DNA from: Legionellaceae bacterium
GTDB lineage: Bacteria > Pseudomonadota > Gammaproteobacteria > Legionellales > Legionellaceae
DNA: 41,215 nucleotides
Assembly (NCBI GenBank): GCA_030148065.1
Contig: JASBUC010000054.1
Coordinates: 1 to 41,215 of the forward strand
Direction of reading: 5' to 3'
The notes under the pieces were generated by a model. That model made no database searches, was not told the DNA's origin, and worked only from the letters and a program-made list of their open reading frames with translations. Made by a program: the position numbers and the translations under genes. This document shows positions 24,890 through 34,190 of this stretch, in pieces (positions within the stretch are counted from its first letter, which is position 1; each line of letters starts with the position of its first letter).

Positions 24890-27604
24890 GTGAGTTTTGG
24901 CCTTATGCCAACTGTTAGCGAACTTAAACAATTTTGTCAGCAACTTCAGCAAAGCCCTGTAAAAAGTGAGCAAGAGCAAGATATCTGTAAGGAGCTAGGC
25001 AGATTTCCTGCTGCGGGAATTGACGACACTTTAAGAGCAATCAAAGCAAAACTTGGTAATGAGTGCTTAACAGGAGAGCTAACCACGCTCAAGGTAAAAA
25101 GGCTATATAACAGGCTGCATACCGATAAAAATAACGATGGTGCTGAAACATTCCAAGAATTGCAGCCTAAAATAAAGCTTTTAAGCGACATACTCTCAGC
25201 CTATAAGGCCTCAAAAGAAGCAGCTAACCAGCCAGCCGAAGAAGCTGTGAGCAAACCAAGCCCTTCCTCGGAACCCGTTACAATAATTCCTGAAACCGCC
25301 GCCCCAAAGAAAAAAAATCCTTGGTCTCGTTTTAAGTCATCGTTGACTCACGCCTTTCGCTTTAAGTCCTCGCGCGCAAGTAACGAGTCAGAAACCAATA
25401 ACCGCTCTGAAGGCACCGACGTTGACACAGAAAGACAAGCAGCGTTTCGACCCCACCTTGCCAATGGCAACCGGGTGCGCAAAGGACTCTTTAATGGTTT
25501 TAGCGATTCAATAATCTTCTCTAGCTTGCAAAGTAAACTTTGTAACATTTTTACTGATGAGGTGCTGTTGGGCGAAGCAGTGCCAAATTTAAGGTCTCTT
25601 AGGGTTGCCGACATTATTGAGCTATTAACCAAGCTTACACTCTACGATGATCAGGGTAGTGCCCTTTATCCGGGGGTCAATGACGCTGTTTTGGATAGGA
25701 CATTGTTTGTTGCCATTATTAATAGGGTAACAGACGTCCAAAGTTTTAGGTTGCAAGAGACACTAGAACTCATTCGCAGAATAGCTTTGAGCTCTGATTT
25801 AATCAGTGCAGTCTGTTCTGAGCTAAGTTTTGATGAACTAATCAACTTAAATGAAATTTTTGCCAGTTGTGAGACATATAAAAGTTATGCTAAGACCGCA
25901 ACTGATGAAATGAACCTGCGCATCATTCATTTGGTGCTAGATAAAATCAAAGAGCATTGTAAGGTGAGTGAAGAGCAAGAAGCGTTGTATGAAGCGTTTT
26001 TTGATGGTTTTCGAGCCCGGGCTAATTTTTCCAAACTAAAGGATACCTTCGGTGCCAATGTTATTACCTGTCATTTTAAAATAATAGGGGATGGGCTACC
26101 AAGTGCTGAGGAAATAAAGAGCACACTCAATACTAGAAAGCTCAATGTTAGCAAACTATATAATAAAATCTTTGCGCATTATTTTCAGGAGTTAATAAAT
26201 CTAATTGGCTTTTTAAGCGGTGAGCCAATATTATTGAGCCCTACTCTAACTCTACAGATTGAAAATGTCTCCGATGATCTAACGTCTGTGCTGCGAGAAT
26301 CCGTCTCCAAACTAAACAGAGTTAATCTGAGGTTGATGGAAAGCTTGTTGCCTTGTCAAGTGACAAAAAAACGCTATTTTTCTGCATTGCTTAGCGAAAT
26401 TAAAGCGCGTAAAAAAGTGCTAAGTGATGAAGAAAAAAAGGCGTTTATCTCAACCCTAAAAAGCTTTTTTCCAGCGCTCTGTAAAGGGTTCCCAGAGAGT
26501 GCTAACCAAAATCCTGTGGCGGCCCTAGACCACTTTCTACCTAAGCTCTTTGATGCTGATCTTAAAAGACTAGAGCTTTTGTTAAATCGAGAACACAATT
26601 GGGGGATGGATTGCTTAGACAAAATTAAAAGGCGGCGTGAAGATGAAGAAAAAAAGACGTTTGTCTCGGCCTTAAAAAGTTTATTTCCAGCGCTCTGCAA
26701 AGGGTTTCCAGAGAGTGCTAACCAAAATCCTGTAGTGGCGCTGGAACACTTTCTACCTAAGCTTTTTGAAGATGATCTTAAAAGACTAGAGCCTTTGTTA
26801 AATCGAGAAGTCTCTTGGGGGATGGGTTGCTTAGAAAAGATTAAAAGGCGGCGTGCTGAGATTGTTGTAATAATGAGAAAGTTCAACGACTTGCAAGAGG
26901 CCTTTCTGAAAAAGTGCGATCAGTCTCTTGTTGCCGATTTCTTTGAGTTGCTATTTCGACATTACATGAAAGGTGAGAGCGAACCATTTGATGTGGAGGA
27001 TGCCTTACTCAAAGTGTTTAGCAGCCTGACTTTGAGCAAAGATTGCACTAACAAAATAGTTTTGCAGGAAGACGCGATAAAAGCTTTAACTCAGAAGCTA
27101 AATAACTTTATTCAAGAGCAAACGGGAAGTGACTCAGCAAGTGCCGTAAAGGAAGAGTCTTTAATTAAAAAATGTAAGAGTCAAACGTTTAAAGCGGTGC
27201 AACTCTCCAACTTCTATTTCTTACTTGATCCCAGTTTGAAGATAAATGGTTTAAAAAGTGATCTTAGGCAATTGAATCAACACTTAAACCATGGAAGTGC
27301 CGCAGAGGCCCAAACGGCCTTTAAAGCCCTTTGCATGCGTTCATCGAAGAGAAGAGATTATTTTTGGGCGGATTACCACAGCAGCAAAACCCATTCCATG
27401 CAGTCAATCCTTGATGAGCTCACAGGCTTATCGGACGAGACCTTAAAAAAACTCGACCTGCCCAAAAGAGAAAGTAGTGAGGGGACTAAAAAGCACAGAG
27501 AACGTTTGCAATATCATATCAGTTTATTGCTTCCCAAGGGCAAAGCGGAGAGCCCTGCCAAGGTTACACCTCTTTATTCTGCCAAAATGATGGACATCGA
27601 CTAG
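24890..27604 (+). CDS. Large orphan with J-domain-like N-terminus and tandem 72-aa duplication
   Basis: 904 residues from GTG 24890; ATG 24905 (residue 6) is equally possible, and neither has a strong ribosome site. Residues 45-105 look like a degenerate J domain: LKVKRLYNRLHTDKN, where HTD (77-79) stands for the HPD that stimulates Hsp70, followed by a FQEL...LLSDILSAYK helix. A Ser/Pro-rich linker with basic patches follows (110-175). Residues 513-584 and 585-656 are near-identical 72-residue repeats containing FPALCKGFPESANQNPV. The rest is charged helix. There is no signal peptide or membrane span. A secreted co-chaperone-like effector is one reading; I do not recognise a family. Confidence 0.75.
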   Translation: MSFGLMPTVSELKQFCQQLQQSPVKSEQEQDICKELGRFPAAGIDDTLRAIKAKLGNECLTGELTTLKVKRLYNRLHTDKNNDGAETFQELQPKIKLLSDILSAYKASKEAANQPAEEAVSKPSPSSEPVTIIPETAAPKKKNPWSRFKSSLTHAFRFKSSRASNESETNNRSEGTDVDTERQAAFRPHLANGNRVRKGLFNGFSDSIIFSSLQSKLCNIFTDEVLLGEAVPNLRSLRVADIIELLTKLTLYDDQGSALYPGVNDAVLDRTLFVAIINRVTDVQSFRLQETLELIRRIALSSDLISAVCSELSFDELINLNEIFASCETYKSYAKTATDEMNLRIIHLVLDKIKEHCKVSEEQEALYEAFFDGFRARANFSKLKDTFGANVITCHFKIIGDGLPSAEEIKSTLNTRKLNVSKLYNKIFAHYFQELINLIGFLSGEPILLSPTLTLQIENVSDDLTSVLRESVSKLNRVNLRLMESLLPCQVTKKRYFSALLSEIKARKKVLSDEEKKAFISTLKSFFPALCKGFPESANQNPVAALDHFLPKLFDADLKRLELLLNREHNWGMDCLDKIKRRREDEEKKTFVSALKSLFPALCKGFPESANQNPVVALEHFLPKLFEDDLKRLEPLLNREVSWGMGCLEKIKRRRAEIVVIMRKFNDLQEAFLKKCDQSLVADFFELLFRHYMKGESEPFDVEDALLKVFSSLTLSKDCTNKIVLQEDAIKALTQKLNNFIQEQTGSDSASAVKEESLIKKCKSQTFKAVQLSNFYFLLDPSLKINGLKSDLRQLNQHLNHGSAAEAQTAFKALCMRSSKRRDYFWADYHSSKTHSMQSILDELTGLSDETLKKLDLPKRESSEGTKKHRERLQYHISLLLPKGKAESPAKVTPLYSAKMMDID
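26426..26857 (+). repeat. Tandem 216-bp in-frame duplication
   Basis: Units at 26426-26641 and 26642-26857 encode 72-residue repeats that begin DEEKK and end IKRRR. About 58 of the 72 residues are the same, so the duplication is fairly recent at the DNA level but already under divergence. Confidence 0.85.
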
Positions 27605-27625
27605 AGCGTGTTAACGAGCTCTTAA

Positions 27626-27802
27626 CTAGTTTTCCTCGTATAATTCAAAATCTTCTTTACTGACTCCACAGTCTGGACAGTACCAGTCTTCATCGACCTC
27701 TTCCCATTTCGTGCCAGGTGCAATGCCATCTTCTGGCCAGCCTTTTTCTTCGTCGTAAATAAAGCCACAGACGGTACAGATGTATTTCTTATACTCACTC
27801 AT
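27626..27802 (-). CDS. rubA: Rubredoxin
   Basis: 58 residues, the normal size; easily missed because it is so short. It has both iron-binding knuckles, [13 protein letters not shown] (Cys9, Cys12) and [14 protein letters not shown] (Cys42, Cys45), and the conserved [11 protein letters not shown] loop between them. The four cysteines bind one iron without sulfide, making a small cytosolic electron carrier. It is encoded alone on the minus strand, 21 bases from the end of the convergent orphan gene and divergent from hemL. Partners (alkane hydroxylase, superoxide reductase or rubrerythrin) are not in the window. Confidence 0.95.
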   Translation of the reverse strand: MSEYKKYICTVCGFIYDEEKGWPEDGIAPGTKWEEVDEDWYCPDCGVSKEDFELYEEN

Positions 27803-27939
27803 AAATTAAGATAATCACTAAATTGCAAGAGGCGCTAATCTACCGATTATTTGTCTTGCTGTAAACCATTTCAGATCTTGGATCTTGTTCTTATTTTCCG
27901 CTAAACTGGCCCATTATTTTACACAAGTTAGGAGTTAGC

Positions 27940-29214
27940 ATGGGCGATGAGCGATTGTTGGAGCGAGCAAATGAGGTGATCCCTGGTGGGGTTAATTCAC
28001 CCGTGCGTGCCTTCAATGGGGTAGGGGGCGAGCCCATCTTTTTTAAAGAAGGGCGGGGCTCTAAATTGATTGCCGAGAATGGGCAAGAATACATCGACTA
28101 TGTTGGTTCTTGGGGGCCGCTTATCTTAGGTCATGCCCACCCCTCTGTCATTGAGGCTGTACAACAAACGGTGCGCAAAGGTTTAAGTTTTGGTGCGCCC
28201 ACCAAGCTGGAAGTCGTCTTGGCAGAATTACTCTGCAGCCTACTCCCAGACGTTGATAAAGTTCGTATGGTAAATTCTGGCACAGAAGCGACCATGACAG
28301 CACTTAGATTGGCAAGAGGGATTACCGGCCGAGAGAAAATCTTAAAGTTTGATGGGTGCTATCACGGTCACAGTGACAGTTTATTATCAAATGCCGGCAG
28401 TGGGGTGCTAACCCTAGGCCTACCGAGCTGTCCTGGGGTGCCAAAGGCCAATGCAGAGCTGACCCTGACCGCAAGCTTCAATGATCTTGATGGCTTGGAA
28501 GAGTTAATGGCTGTGCACGGTGAGACGCTTGCTGCCGTGATCATCGAGCCAGTTGCTGGTAACATGGGCTGCATATTACCCAAAGATGGCTTTCTCGAGC
28601 GCCTTCGCACCCTTTGTAGCCAACATGGAGCCTTGCTTATTTTTGATGAGGTGATGACAGGGTTTAGGGTTGGCTTAACGGGAGCTGCTGGTTTTTATGG
28701 TATAAGGCCTGATTTAAGCACCTTTGGTAAAGTCATTGGCGGTGGCATGCCCGTTGGCGCCATTGCAGGAGCGGCACGCTATATGGATCATCTAGCACCC
28801 TTGGGGCCTGTCTATCAAGCAGGTACGCTCTCAGGAAACCCGGTTGCGATGGCCGCAGGGCTTGCCAATCTCAAAGAAATTGCCAAACCTGGCTTTTATC
28901 AGGCCTTAACTGACAAAACCGCCTACTTGCTTAAGGGCTTAGAAGAAGTAGCCAAAGCCTCAAACATTCCCTTTACCACCAGCATGGCGGGCGGGATGTT
29001 TGGTCTTGCCTTTAGTGACAGGCCAATTAGCAGTTTTGCTGAAATTAAGCAAAGTAACATTGAGCGCTTTAAGGCCTTTTTTCATGGTATGTTACAAGAA
29101 GGGATTTATTTAGCACCGTCTGCTTTTGAAGCAGGCTTTGTATCAAGTGCGCACAGCAGTGAGGACTTGGATGCAACCATTGAGGCAGCCGCCAGAGTGT
29201 TTGCGACACTTTAA
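27940..29214 (+). CDS. hemL: Glutamate-1-semialdehyde 2,1-aminomutase
   Basis: 424 residues, family length. TTAGGAG lies 7 bases before the ATG. Motifs in order: [15 protein letters not shown] at the N-terminus, [41 protein letters not shown] (Asp binding the PLP ring nitrogen), and [15 protein letters not shown] with the PLP lysine Lys264. It converts glutamate-1-semialdehyde to 5-aminolevulinate, the first committed haem precursor in the C5 pathway. It is followed at 47 bases by a small membrane protein and a rhodanese gene, probably one transcript. Confidence 0.96.
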   Translation: MGDERLLERANEVIPGGVNSPVRAFNGVGGEPIFFKEGRGSKLIAENGQEYIDYVGSWGPLILGHAHPSVIEAVQQTVRKGLSFGAPTKLEVVLAELLCSLLPDVDKVRMVNSGTEATMTALRLARGITGREKILKFDGCYHGHSDSLLSNAGSGVLTLGLPSCPGVPKANAELTLTASFNDLDGLEELMAVHGETLAAVIIEPVAGNMGCILPKDGFLERLRTLCSQHGALLIFDEVMTGFRVGLTGAAGFYGIRPDLSTFGKVIGGGMPVGAIAGAARYMDHLAPLGPVYQAGTLSGNPVAMAAGLANLKEIAKPGFYQALTDKTAYLLKGLEEVAKASNIPFTTSMAGGMFGLAFSDRPISSFAEIKQSNIERFKAFFHGMLQEGIYLAPSAFEAGFVSSAHSSEDLDATIEAAARVFATL

Positions 29215-29261
29215 AATGCTGTTTTAATCCCATGAATGTGGTAAATGGATAGGAGAAGTAA

Positions 29262-29552
29262 ATGGAATTAGCAAACATTCTGCAAGGAGGCGGTGGGCAG
29301 CTGCACTCCTTTAGCATGTTGATGATGATGGTCAACGCCATCATTCATCTCTTTTTTGCCGGCGCCATTGCCAAAGACGTCGGTAAGCTCTATCAATTAG
29401 GCATTAAACCACAGCTGGTTTCGGGCTCAGTCTGGGCCTTTGCCACCTTAATTGGTGGGGTGATGACGGCGTTTATTTATTGGTTAATGCATTATTCATT
29501 ACTGGCAAGAACAACAAAGGAGAGACCCTATGAGGTTAGCGACGTTACTTAA
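29262..29552 (+). CDS. Small two-helix membrane protein
   Basis: 96 residues with AGGAGAAG just before the ATG. Two membrane helices: about residues 17-37 (FSMLMMMVNAIIHLFFAGAIA) and 55-77 (GSVWAFATLIGGVMTAFIYWLMH). The loop between them is short and polar. The last 23 bases overlap the rhodanese gene, implying coupled translation. I do not recognise the family; the layout recalls small inner-membrane subunits or adaptor proteins. Confidence 0.75.
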   Translation: MELANILQGGGGQLHSFSMLMMMVNAIIHLFFAGAIAKDVGKLYQLGIKPQLVSGSVWAFATLIGGVMTAFIYWLMHYSLLARTTKERPYEVSDVT

Positions 29553-29901
29553 TGAATTACGACTTGAGGTTGAAGAGTTAACAGTCAACGAGTTGCAAGC
29601 AAAGCTCGAAGCAAACGAGCCACTGTTGTTAATTGATGTGCGCGAAAAAGACGAGCTGGTTCAACAGGGCAAGATTGTTAAGGCCTTGGCCATCAGCAAA
29701 GGGGTGCTTGAGTGTCAAATCGAAGACGTGGCCCCAACAGGTGATGAGACCATCGTCCTTTATTGTCGCAGTGGCAATCGCTCTTTAATTGCTGGCGCCT
29801 CATTAAAGCAAATGGGCTATGAGGAAGTCTACTCGCTAAAAGGGGGCTTTACTGCTTGGAAACTCTCCAATTACCCAATAGAGCCACTCGCTAGTGCTTA
29901 A
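29530..29901 (+). CDS. Single-domain rhodanese (sulfurtransferase)
   Basis: 123 residues with GGAGAG 6 bases before the ATG. The rhodanese fold covers residues 20-118: LLLIDVREKDEL (the DVR motif), then IVLYCRSGNRS with active-site Cys79, and the closing LKGGFTAWK. The cysteine takes sulfur as a persulfide and passes it to an acceptor. It overlaps the upstream membrane-protein gene by 23 bases, so the pair probably work together at the membrane. Similar single-domain rhodaneses take part in sulfur trafficking or cyanide detoxification. Confidence 0.9.
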   Translation: MRLATLLNELRLEVEELTVNELQAKLEANEPLLLIDVREKDELVQQGKIVKALAISKGVLECQIEDVAPTGDETIVLYCRSGNRSLIAGASLKQMGYEEVYSLKGGFTAWKLSNYPIEPLASA

Positions 29902-29916
29902 GGCACAGGTAACATC

Positions 29917-30489
29917 ATGAACCTAGATGTGCAAAGCTTGCGAAGTCGCTTGCCAGAAATTGACGATTACTTTAAGCGAAAACGGCTTCGTGCCGAGCCT
30001 CATAAATACCCAAAAAATTTATTTCGAGCTCAAAGCAGCAAAGAGCGCTTCGAGATTTCAACCTATCTCTCTGAAATTGATGGCAAGCTGCAAGAGCTGT
30101 TAGAAAAAAATTACTCTTCATTTGAAAAGCAGTTTTCCCTGCAGAGAATCGCACAACAAATTAATGTGTTAATCAACACAGCCAAAAGCCATAAACAGAA
30201 AGCTCGCCAAACGAGCCTATTAGAAGAGTTGGTGCAAGAGAGCAAACACAGTGGTAAAACAGGCTTAGAGCTACTAAGAGCTAGAAAAGAGGCGGCGGCT
30301 CACTCAAATAATCTTGAACTGGTTCGTTGTGAGAATCAGCTTCAACGGTTAAAAAAACAATTACATCAGCAAATGAACCTTGAAAAAAACGCCACCGATC
30401 CCAAGGTGGTGGCAAACGCTAAGAGTATGATAGAAGGCTTAAACCAAGCTATTTCTGACGTTGAAGAAGAAAAGTCTAGACAGTCTTAA
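29917..30489 (+). CDS. Helical protein, possibly PriC-like
   Basis: 190 residues, mostly charged helix. The spacing and residues of several stretches (PKNLFRAQS, YLSEIDGKLQELLEK, LELVRCENQLQRLKKQL) recall PriC, the primosomal protein that reloads the replicative helicase at stalled forks: a short LF motif near the N-terminus, a long helical body and a RC...L...L helix at the end. The similarity is weak and by eye only. Alternatively it is an unrelated coiled-coil protein. It lies 15 bases after the rhodanese gene and is probably its last operon partner. Confidence 0.6.
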   Translation: MNLDVQSLRSRLPEIDDYFKRKRLRAEPHKYPKNLFRAQSSKERFEISTYLSEIDGKLQELLEKNYSSFEKQFSLQRIAQQINVLINTAKSHKQKARQTSLLEELVQESKHSGKTGLELLRARKEAAAHSNNLELVRCENQLQRLKKQLHQQMNLEKNATDPKVVANAKSMIEGLNQAISDVEEEKSRQS

Positions 30490-30562
30490 GCTCTTAAGGC
30501 CTCTGTTTTTGGCTCTGGCTTTGCTTGGGGCTCTCAAGGGGAGCAGAGAGCTAGTTCGTGGC

Positions 30563-30601
30563 AAAAAAAAAGCCTTGCAGGTTTAACACCAGCAAGGCTT
30601 T
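30563..30601 (-). terminator. Rho-independent terminator for the 793-aa orphan gene
   Basis: The stem AAAGCCTTGC/GCAAGGCTTT (10 bp, 13-base loop), read on the minus strand, is followed by nine T. It lies 22 bases past the stop codon of the minus-strand gene. On the plus strand there is no U-tract. Confidence 0.85.
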
Positions 30602-30622
30602 AGGCAATTATTGGTTTAGTTT

Positions 30623-33004
30623 TTATTTAGAAAGTGAATTTCCTAATACTTTAGCCAACTCTTCATCATCGATACTGTCGTCGCCATCGCTGTAATCAGA
30701 TTGGTTGCCTTCTTCTGGCAAATGCATCTGTCCGCTCGTATCTACGAGCATTAAAGAAGATGGCGTTCTTGGCATTGAGCCAGTTGGAGCAAGAGGTAAA
30801 CCATCAAGTAATTCTGCCTCATCAAATTCATCATATAGATTGATAGACGGCTGCTCTTCCACTCGAGTAGTTTTTCTTGGCGGTGATTGGAAGGCGTTCA
30901 CACCGCGCAAACCATCCATTGCTCGTTGCGTAGAATTGCGCTTGGAGGAACTACTTTCTGACGAAGGAGTCTGCTGAACTTGAACATTGAAAATATTTGC
31001 TCGTCTCTTCATGGCAGCCTCGTGCTCTTTTTGTTGCTTGGCCTCTGCCTTTTGGGCCGCCACTCGTAGGCTGCCTTGGGTGTGTTGAGCACTCATTGAA
31101 CGCATCACGGGCATAGGACCTTGAACAGTAGGCAGTACATCCATTTGTTCAAAGTGGGATCTTGGATCGGTGCTGGGGGGAGGCGTTGGTGTCTCAGCAG
31201 CGCGTGAAAATAGCTTACTCAAGCCCCACTTCGCCTTTTCTTTCTTGTCAGCTTCTCTTTTTTCAGCAAGTAATAAATCCATTTCTTTGTGCTGTATACT
31301 GCTGTAGAAAAGGGCTGGACGGCATATTTCATTGCACTGCTCTGTAAATCGTTTAGTTACTTCAATGCGTTTTTGCTGTGCAGCAGCACTAGGGGTGTCT
31401 TTGGTTCGAACGTTTTGTTTGAGCTTATTCCATCCAGCTGGTTTTTCAAGTGCGGCAACCTCGCGTAGCCCTTGTTGAAATGTTGCCACAGAGTCTGTAA
31501 AACTCTCAATGTAATCACTTATAACCGTGTCGTTAAAGCTAAAGCCTTTTCCTAATGGCTGTTCAGCCTTTTGTGGTCCTTGTCGGTAGTTCCAGATATC
31601 AGAAACCGCCTTAACGGTTGTAGACATCAATGATGGCTTGGGTTGCTCTGATTGTTTCAGACGTTCGATGATTGCTGATTGTGGGGCAATTTTGTCTTGT
31701 ATTTGATTAATACGGGCTTGTTCGTTTAACCGTTGTACCTGGGATTTATTGTCACCTTGGCCCAGGATTTCCTGCACTTGATTAAGACTGAATTCATTTA
31801 ATTGTTGAATTCTTAGCAGTCGTTCCGAGGGAGTGCTATCAGGAAGAGTCGATCTGACGGCTAAGTCATTCTCTAACATTTGGATGTAGCTTTGATTTTG
31901 GAAAAGAGAGACTTGGTGCACAAGAATTTTACTAAGCAGTAAACTGCTGTCTTCCATAAATTGAAATTGTTCTTCGGTGCAGACTCCCTGTTCGCAGGCT
32001 TCGGAAAGCTTAGTTAACAAGGTGATGTTGCTTTGCAGCCATTGCTCAAGAGAGGCATCTAGATCAGTCTCAGCCAAACGCTTTTGTGCCGCATCAAAGT
32101 CTTCGAAAACACCATCAAACTGCGCACGATCTTCTACTTCTTTACCTATATTATCGAGAACTGGTTTGTCTTCACGAGCTAAGATTATTTGGTTAACAAA
32201 GACGGCTTTACTTAAATCCTGTCCATATTCATGGGTTTTTTTATCAAGCTCAGCTTTATAATCAGCTTGTTGCTTCGCTGTGAGTTTAAAAGCTCCTAGG
32301 ACCGCGTAGGCACTAGAATTCTTAAGCGCAGTAAAATAGTTTTGCTCAAGCTTTTGTGTTTGAGCGTGTGCTTGCAGACTTAGCGCTTTACTCTTATCTT
32401 TAGGGGCTTGCTCTCTAAAGCCAAGTGGGCGGTGTAGCCAACTGTATTGGTCGGCGAGTCCCTTAATACGGCCACCACTCCAGTTATCCCAGGCACTAGG
32501 CCAGTAAAAAGCAACAGGTTCCTCTAGGGTTCTTAATTGCGCATTAAGCTTAAAAAATTCTTGTTGGTCATAACGGACTAGTTGCTCTAAGGTCTGACGT
32601 TGTTCCGCAGTTAATTCATTAAGAATTGGTTTGATACTTTCTTTGAAATTTTTAATTAGTCTGTTATTAGACTTGGTTAGCCCGATGATTTTACTAAGCC
32701 CGCTGTTTGTATTTCTAGCACTTGTACGAGCATCTCTTACTCGACTGTCTTCAACCACTTCGCTTAATCCTGCTAAGTGTTGGTCTAATAAATTGACGTT
32801 ATTTTCAAGTATGGCAATGTGTGTGTCGTTTTGAGAACCATCTATGGCGGTCTTCATTAATCGCACGGCTAATTCGTGGTTTGATTTAGCAAGGGCTGCA
32901 AGTTTTAGTGCATAAGGCATCGCCTCAGTGGCTTGTCGTTCTTCGTGGGCTTGGTAAATGGCGGCTGCATCAGTGTTTAGGGATACAGTGGTTTGTTTTG
33001 GCAT
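30623..33004 (-). CDS. Large helical orphan with acidic C-terminal tail, candidate effector
   Basis: 793 residues from ATG 33004. The minus-strand GGAG six bases upstream decides this start; the frame is open 17 codons further back. No domain is recognised. Residues 1-560 are Gln/Leu/Glu-rich helix with coiled-coil stretches; 620-760 are Pro/Ser/basic low complexity (TPTPPPSTDPRSH, SSESSSSKRNSTQR); the tail is acidic (DYSDGDDSIDDEELAKVL). A negatively charged C-terminus with short hydrophobic residues resembles the E-block type signal of Dot/Icm substrates. There is no Sec signal or membrane span. It has its own promoter and terminator, so it is a single-gene unit. The effector role is inference. 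Confidence 0.78.
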   Translation of the reverse strand: MPKQTTVSLNTDAAAIYQAHEERQATEAMPYALKLAALAKSNHELAVRLMKTAIDGSQNDTHIAILENNVNLLDQHLAGLSEVVEDSRVRDARTSARNTNSGLSKIIGLTKSNNRLIKNFKESIKPILNELTAEQRQTLEQLVRYDQQEFFKLNAQLRTLEEPVAFYWPSAWDNWSGGRIKGLADQYSWLHRPLGFREQAPKDKSKALSLQAHAQTQKLEQNYFTALKNSSAYAVLGAFKLTAKQQADYKAELDKKTHEYGQDLSKAVFVNQIILAREDKPVLDNIGKEVEDRAQFDGVFEDFDAAQKRLAETDLDASLEQWLQSNITLLTKLSEACEQGVCTEEQFQFMEDSSLLLSKILVHQVSLFQNQSYIQMLENDLAVRSTLPDSTPSERLLRIQQLNEFSLNQVQEILGQGDNKSQVQRLNEQARINQIQDKIAPQSAIIERLKQSEQPKPSLMSTTVKAVSDIWNYRQGPQKAEQPLGKGFSFNDTVISDYIESFTDSVATFQQGLREVAALEKPAGWNKLKQNVRTKDTPSAAAQQKRIEVTKRFTEQCNEICRPALFYSSIQHKEMDLLLAEKREADKKEKAKWGLSKLFSRAAETPTPPPSTDPRSHFEQMDVLPTVQGPMPVMRSMSAQHTQGSLRVAAQKAEAKQQKEHEAAMKRRANIFNVQVQQTPSSESSSSKRNSTQRAMDGLRGVNAFQSPPRKTTRVEEQPSINLYDEFDEAELLDGLPLAPTGSMPRTPSSLMLVDTSGQMHLPEEGNQSDYSDGDDSIDDEELAKVLGNSLSK

Positions 33005-33061
33005 GCGGGACTCCAATACTAGATTTTGCAAGCTATAAGTTAGCAGTAAGTTCAACTGGCG

Positions 33062-33070
33062 AGTATATCA
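33062..33070 (-). promoter_or_regulatory. Extended -10 promoter of the 793-aa orphan gene
   Basis: On the minus strand TG-A-TATACT, an extended -10, about 58 bases before the start codon. The region upstream is T-rich and its best -35 (TGTTCT) is poor, which is usual for extended -10 promoters. Confidence 0.45.
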
Positions 33071-33125
33071 AAAAAAAGATTAAGAGAACATTAAATGACC
33101 ACAGTGTGATAAAAAAAGCATAAAA

Positions 33126-34190
33126 TCAGTCAGTTGGTGAGAGGGGAAGTTCGAGCTGTTGGCGCTCTTGTGAGCCACTTTTTTCGCAACGAAGGCCAAG
33201 TCCCAGCAGGCGAACAGGCTTTAAATGACGGGTTAAGCCCTCGGCCAATAATTGCGTAAAAAGCTCAAGACTGAGCTGCGAGCCTGCTTTTTCCACCGTT
33301 GTTTGTTTAAAATCCGAAAATTTTACTTTGACAAACACCCCTTGAATCAGAGGGTTATCTGCGATTTTCTGTCGGCTCTTTAATCGCTCTAGTAGTACCG
33401 GCATCATGCTTTGCAGCTCAGGCAGTGAATGAATGTCTTTGGGGAAGGTTTGTTCAACGCTGATTGACTTTCGCACTCGATGACTTTCAACAGGGCGGTG
33501 GTCGATGCCTCTTGATAATTGGTATAAGAGCTTGCCTTGTTTGCCAAAACGCATTTGTAACTCATTAAGAGGCAGCGTTTGTAATTGGCCACAGGTCTCA
33601 ACGTTCAATGCTTTTAATTTGTCAGCCATCTTTGGACCAACCCCAAAGAGCTTTCGCACCGATAAGTCTTTCATGAACGCGTCAATGTCCGAAGGTTGGA
33701 TGACTTTTTGCCCGTTGGGTTTGTGCCAGTCACTGGCGATTTTGGCAAGACTCTTATTCGGGGCAATGCCTGCACTTGCGGTTAAACCGCGTTGTTTAGA
33801 AATTTGCTTCCGAATGGCTGCTGCAATCCAGGTAGCGCTGCCTTGTTGCTCTTGGCAGTTACTCACATCTAGGTAGGCTTCATCTAAAGAAAGTGGTTCA
33901 ATGACATCAGTGTACTGGCGAAAGATTTTATGAATCTCTTTGCTTTCTTCTTTGTACACAGCCATTCGCACCGGCCGTAGTATTAACTGTGGGCAGAGCT
34001 TTTTAGCTTGATGAGTGGGCATGGCGGAGCGAAGGCCATAGCGACGGGCTTGGTAGTTACAGGTTGTTAGCACCCCGCGGCGATCTTGCTCTCCTCCAAC
34101 CGCAATGGGCTTGTCGGCAAGATCTGGAAAATCACGCATTTCAACCGCCGCATAGAAGCAGTCCATGTCGATGTGGATGATTTTTCTCAT
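33126..34190 (-). CDS. dinB: DNA polymerase IV (Y-family)
   Basis: 354 residues from ATG 34190, which gives the canonical MRKIIHIDMDCFYAAVE start; nine more codons upstream are open, but the ATGA overlap with the preceding gene supports this one. Metal ligands are Asp8 and Asp10 in HIDMD and the LSLDEAYLDVS motif. The NKSLAKIASDWHKPNGQ, LFGVGPKMADKL helix-hairpin-helix and little-finger domain follow. It is an error-prone translesion polymerase. It overlaps the kinase-like gene by 4 bases, an odd partner for dinB. It ends 122 bases before the next minus-strand gene. Confidence 0.95.
   Translation of the reverse strand: MRKIIHIDMDCFYAAVEMRDFPDLADKPIAVGGEQDRRGVLTTCNYQARRYGLRSAMPTHQAKKLCPQLILRPVRMAVYKEESKEIHKIFRQYTDVIEPLSLDEAYLDVSNCQEQQGSATWIAAAIRKQISKQRGLTASAGIAPNKSLAKIASDWHKPNGQKVIQPSDIDAFMKDLSVRKLFGVGPKMADKLKALNVETCGQLQTLPLNELQMRFGKQGKLLYQLSRGIDHRPVESHRVRKSISVEQTFPKDIHSLPELQSMMPVLLERLKSRQKIADNPLIQGVFVKVKFSDFKQTTVEKAGSQLSLELFTQLLAEGLTRHLKPVRLLGLGLRCEKSGSQERQQLELPLSPTD

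Noticed and set aside
26374..26886. 170-aa ORF on the minus strand
   Set aside because: It is antisense to the duplicated part of the 904-aa gene, and its apparent internal repeat is the mirror of that duplication.
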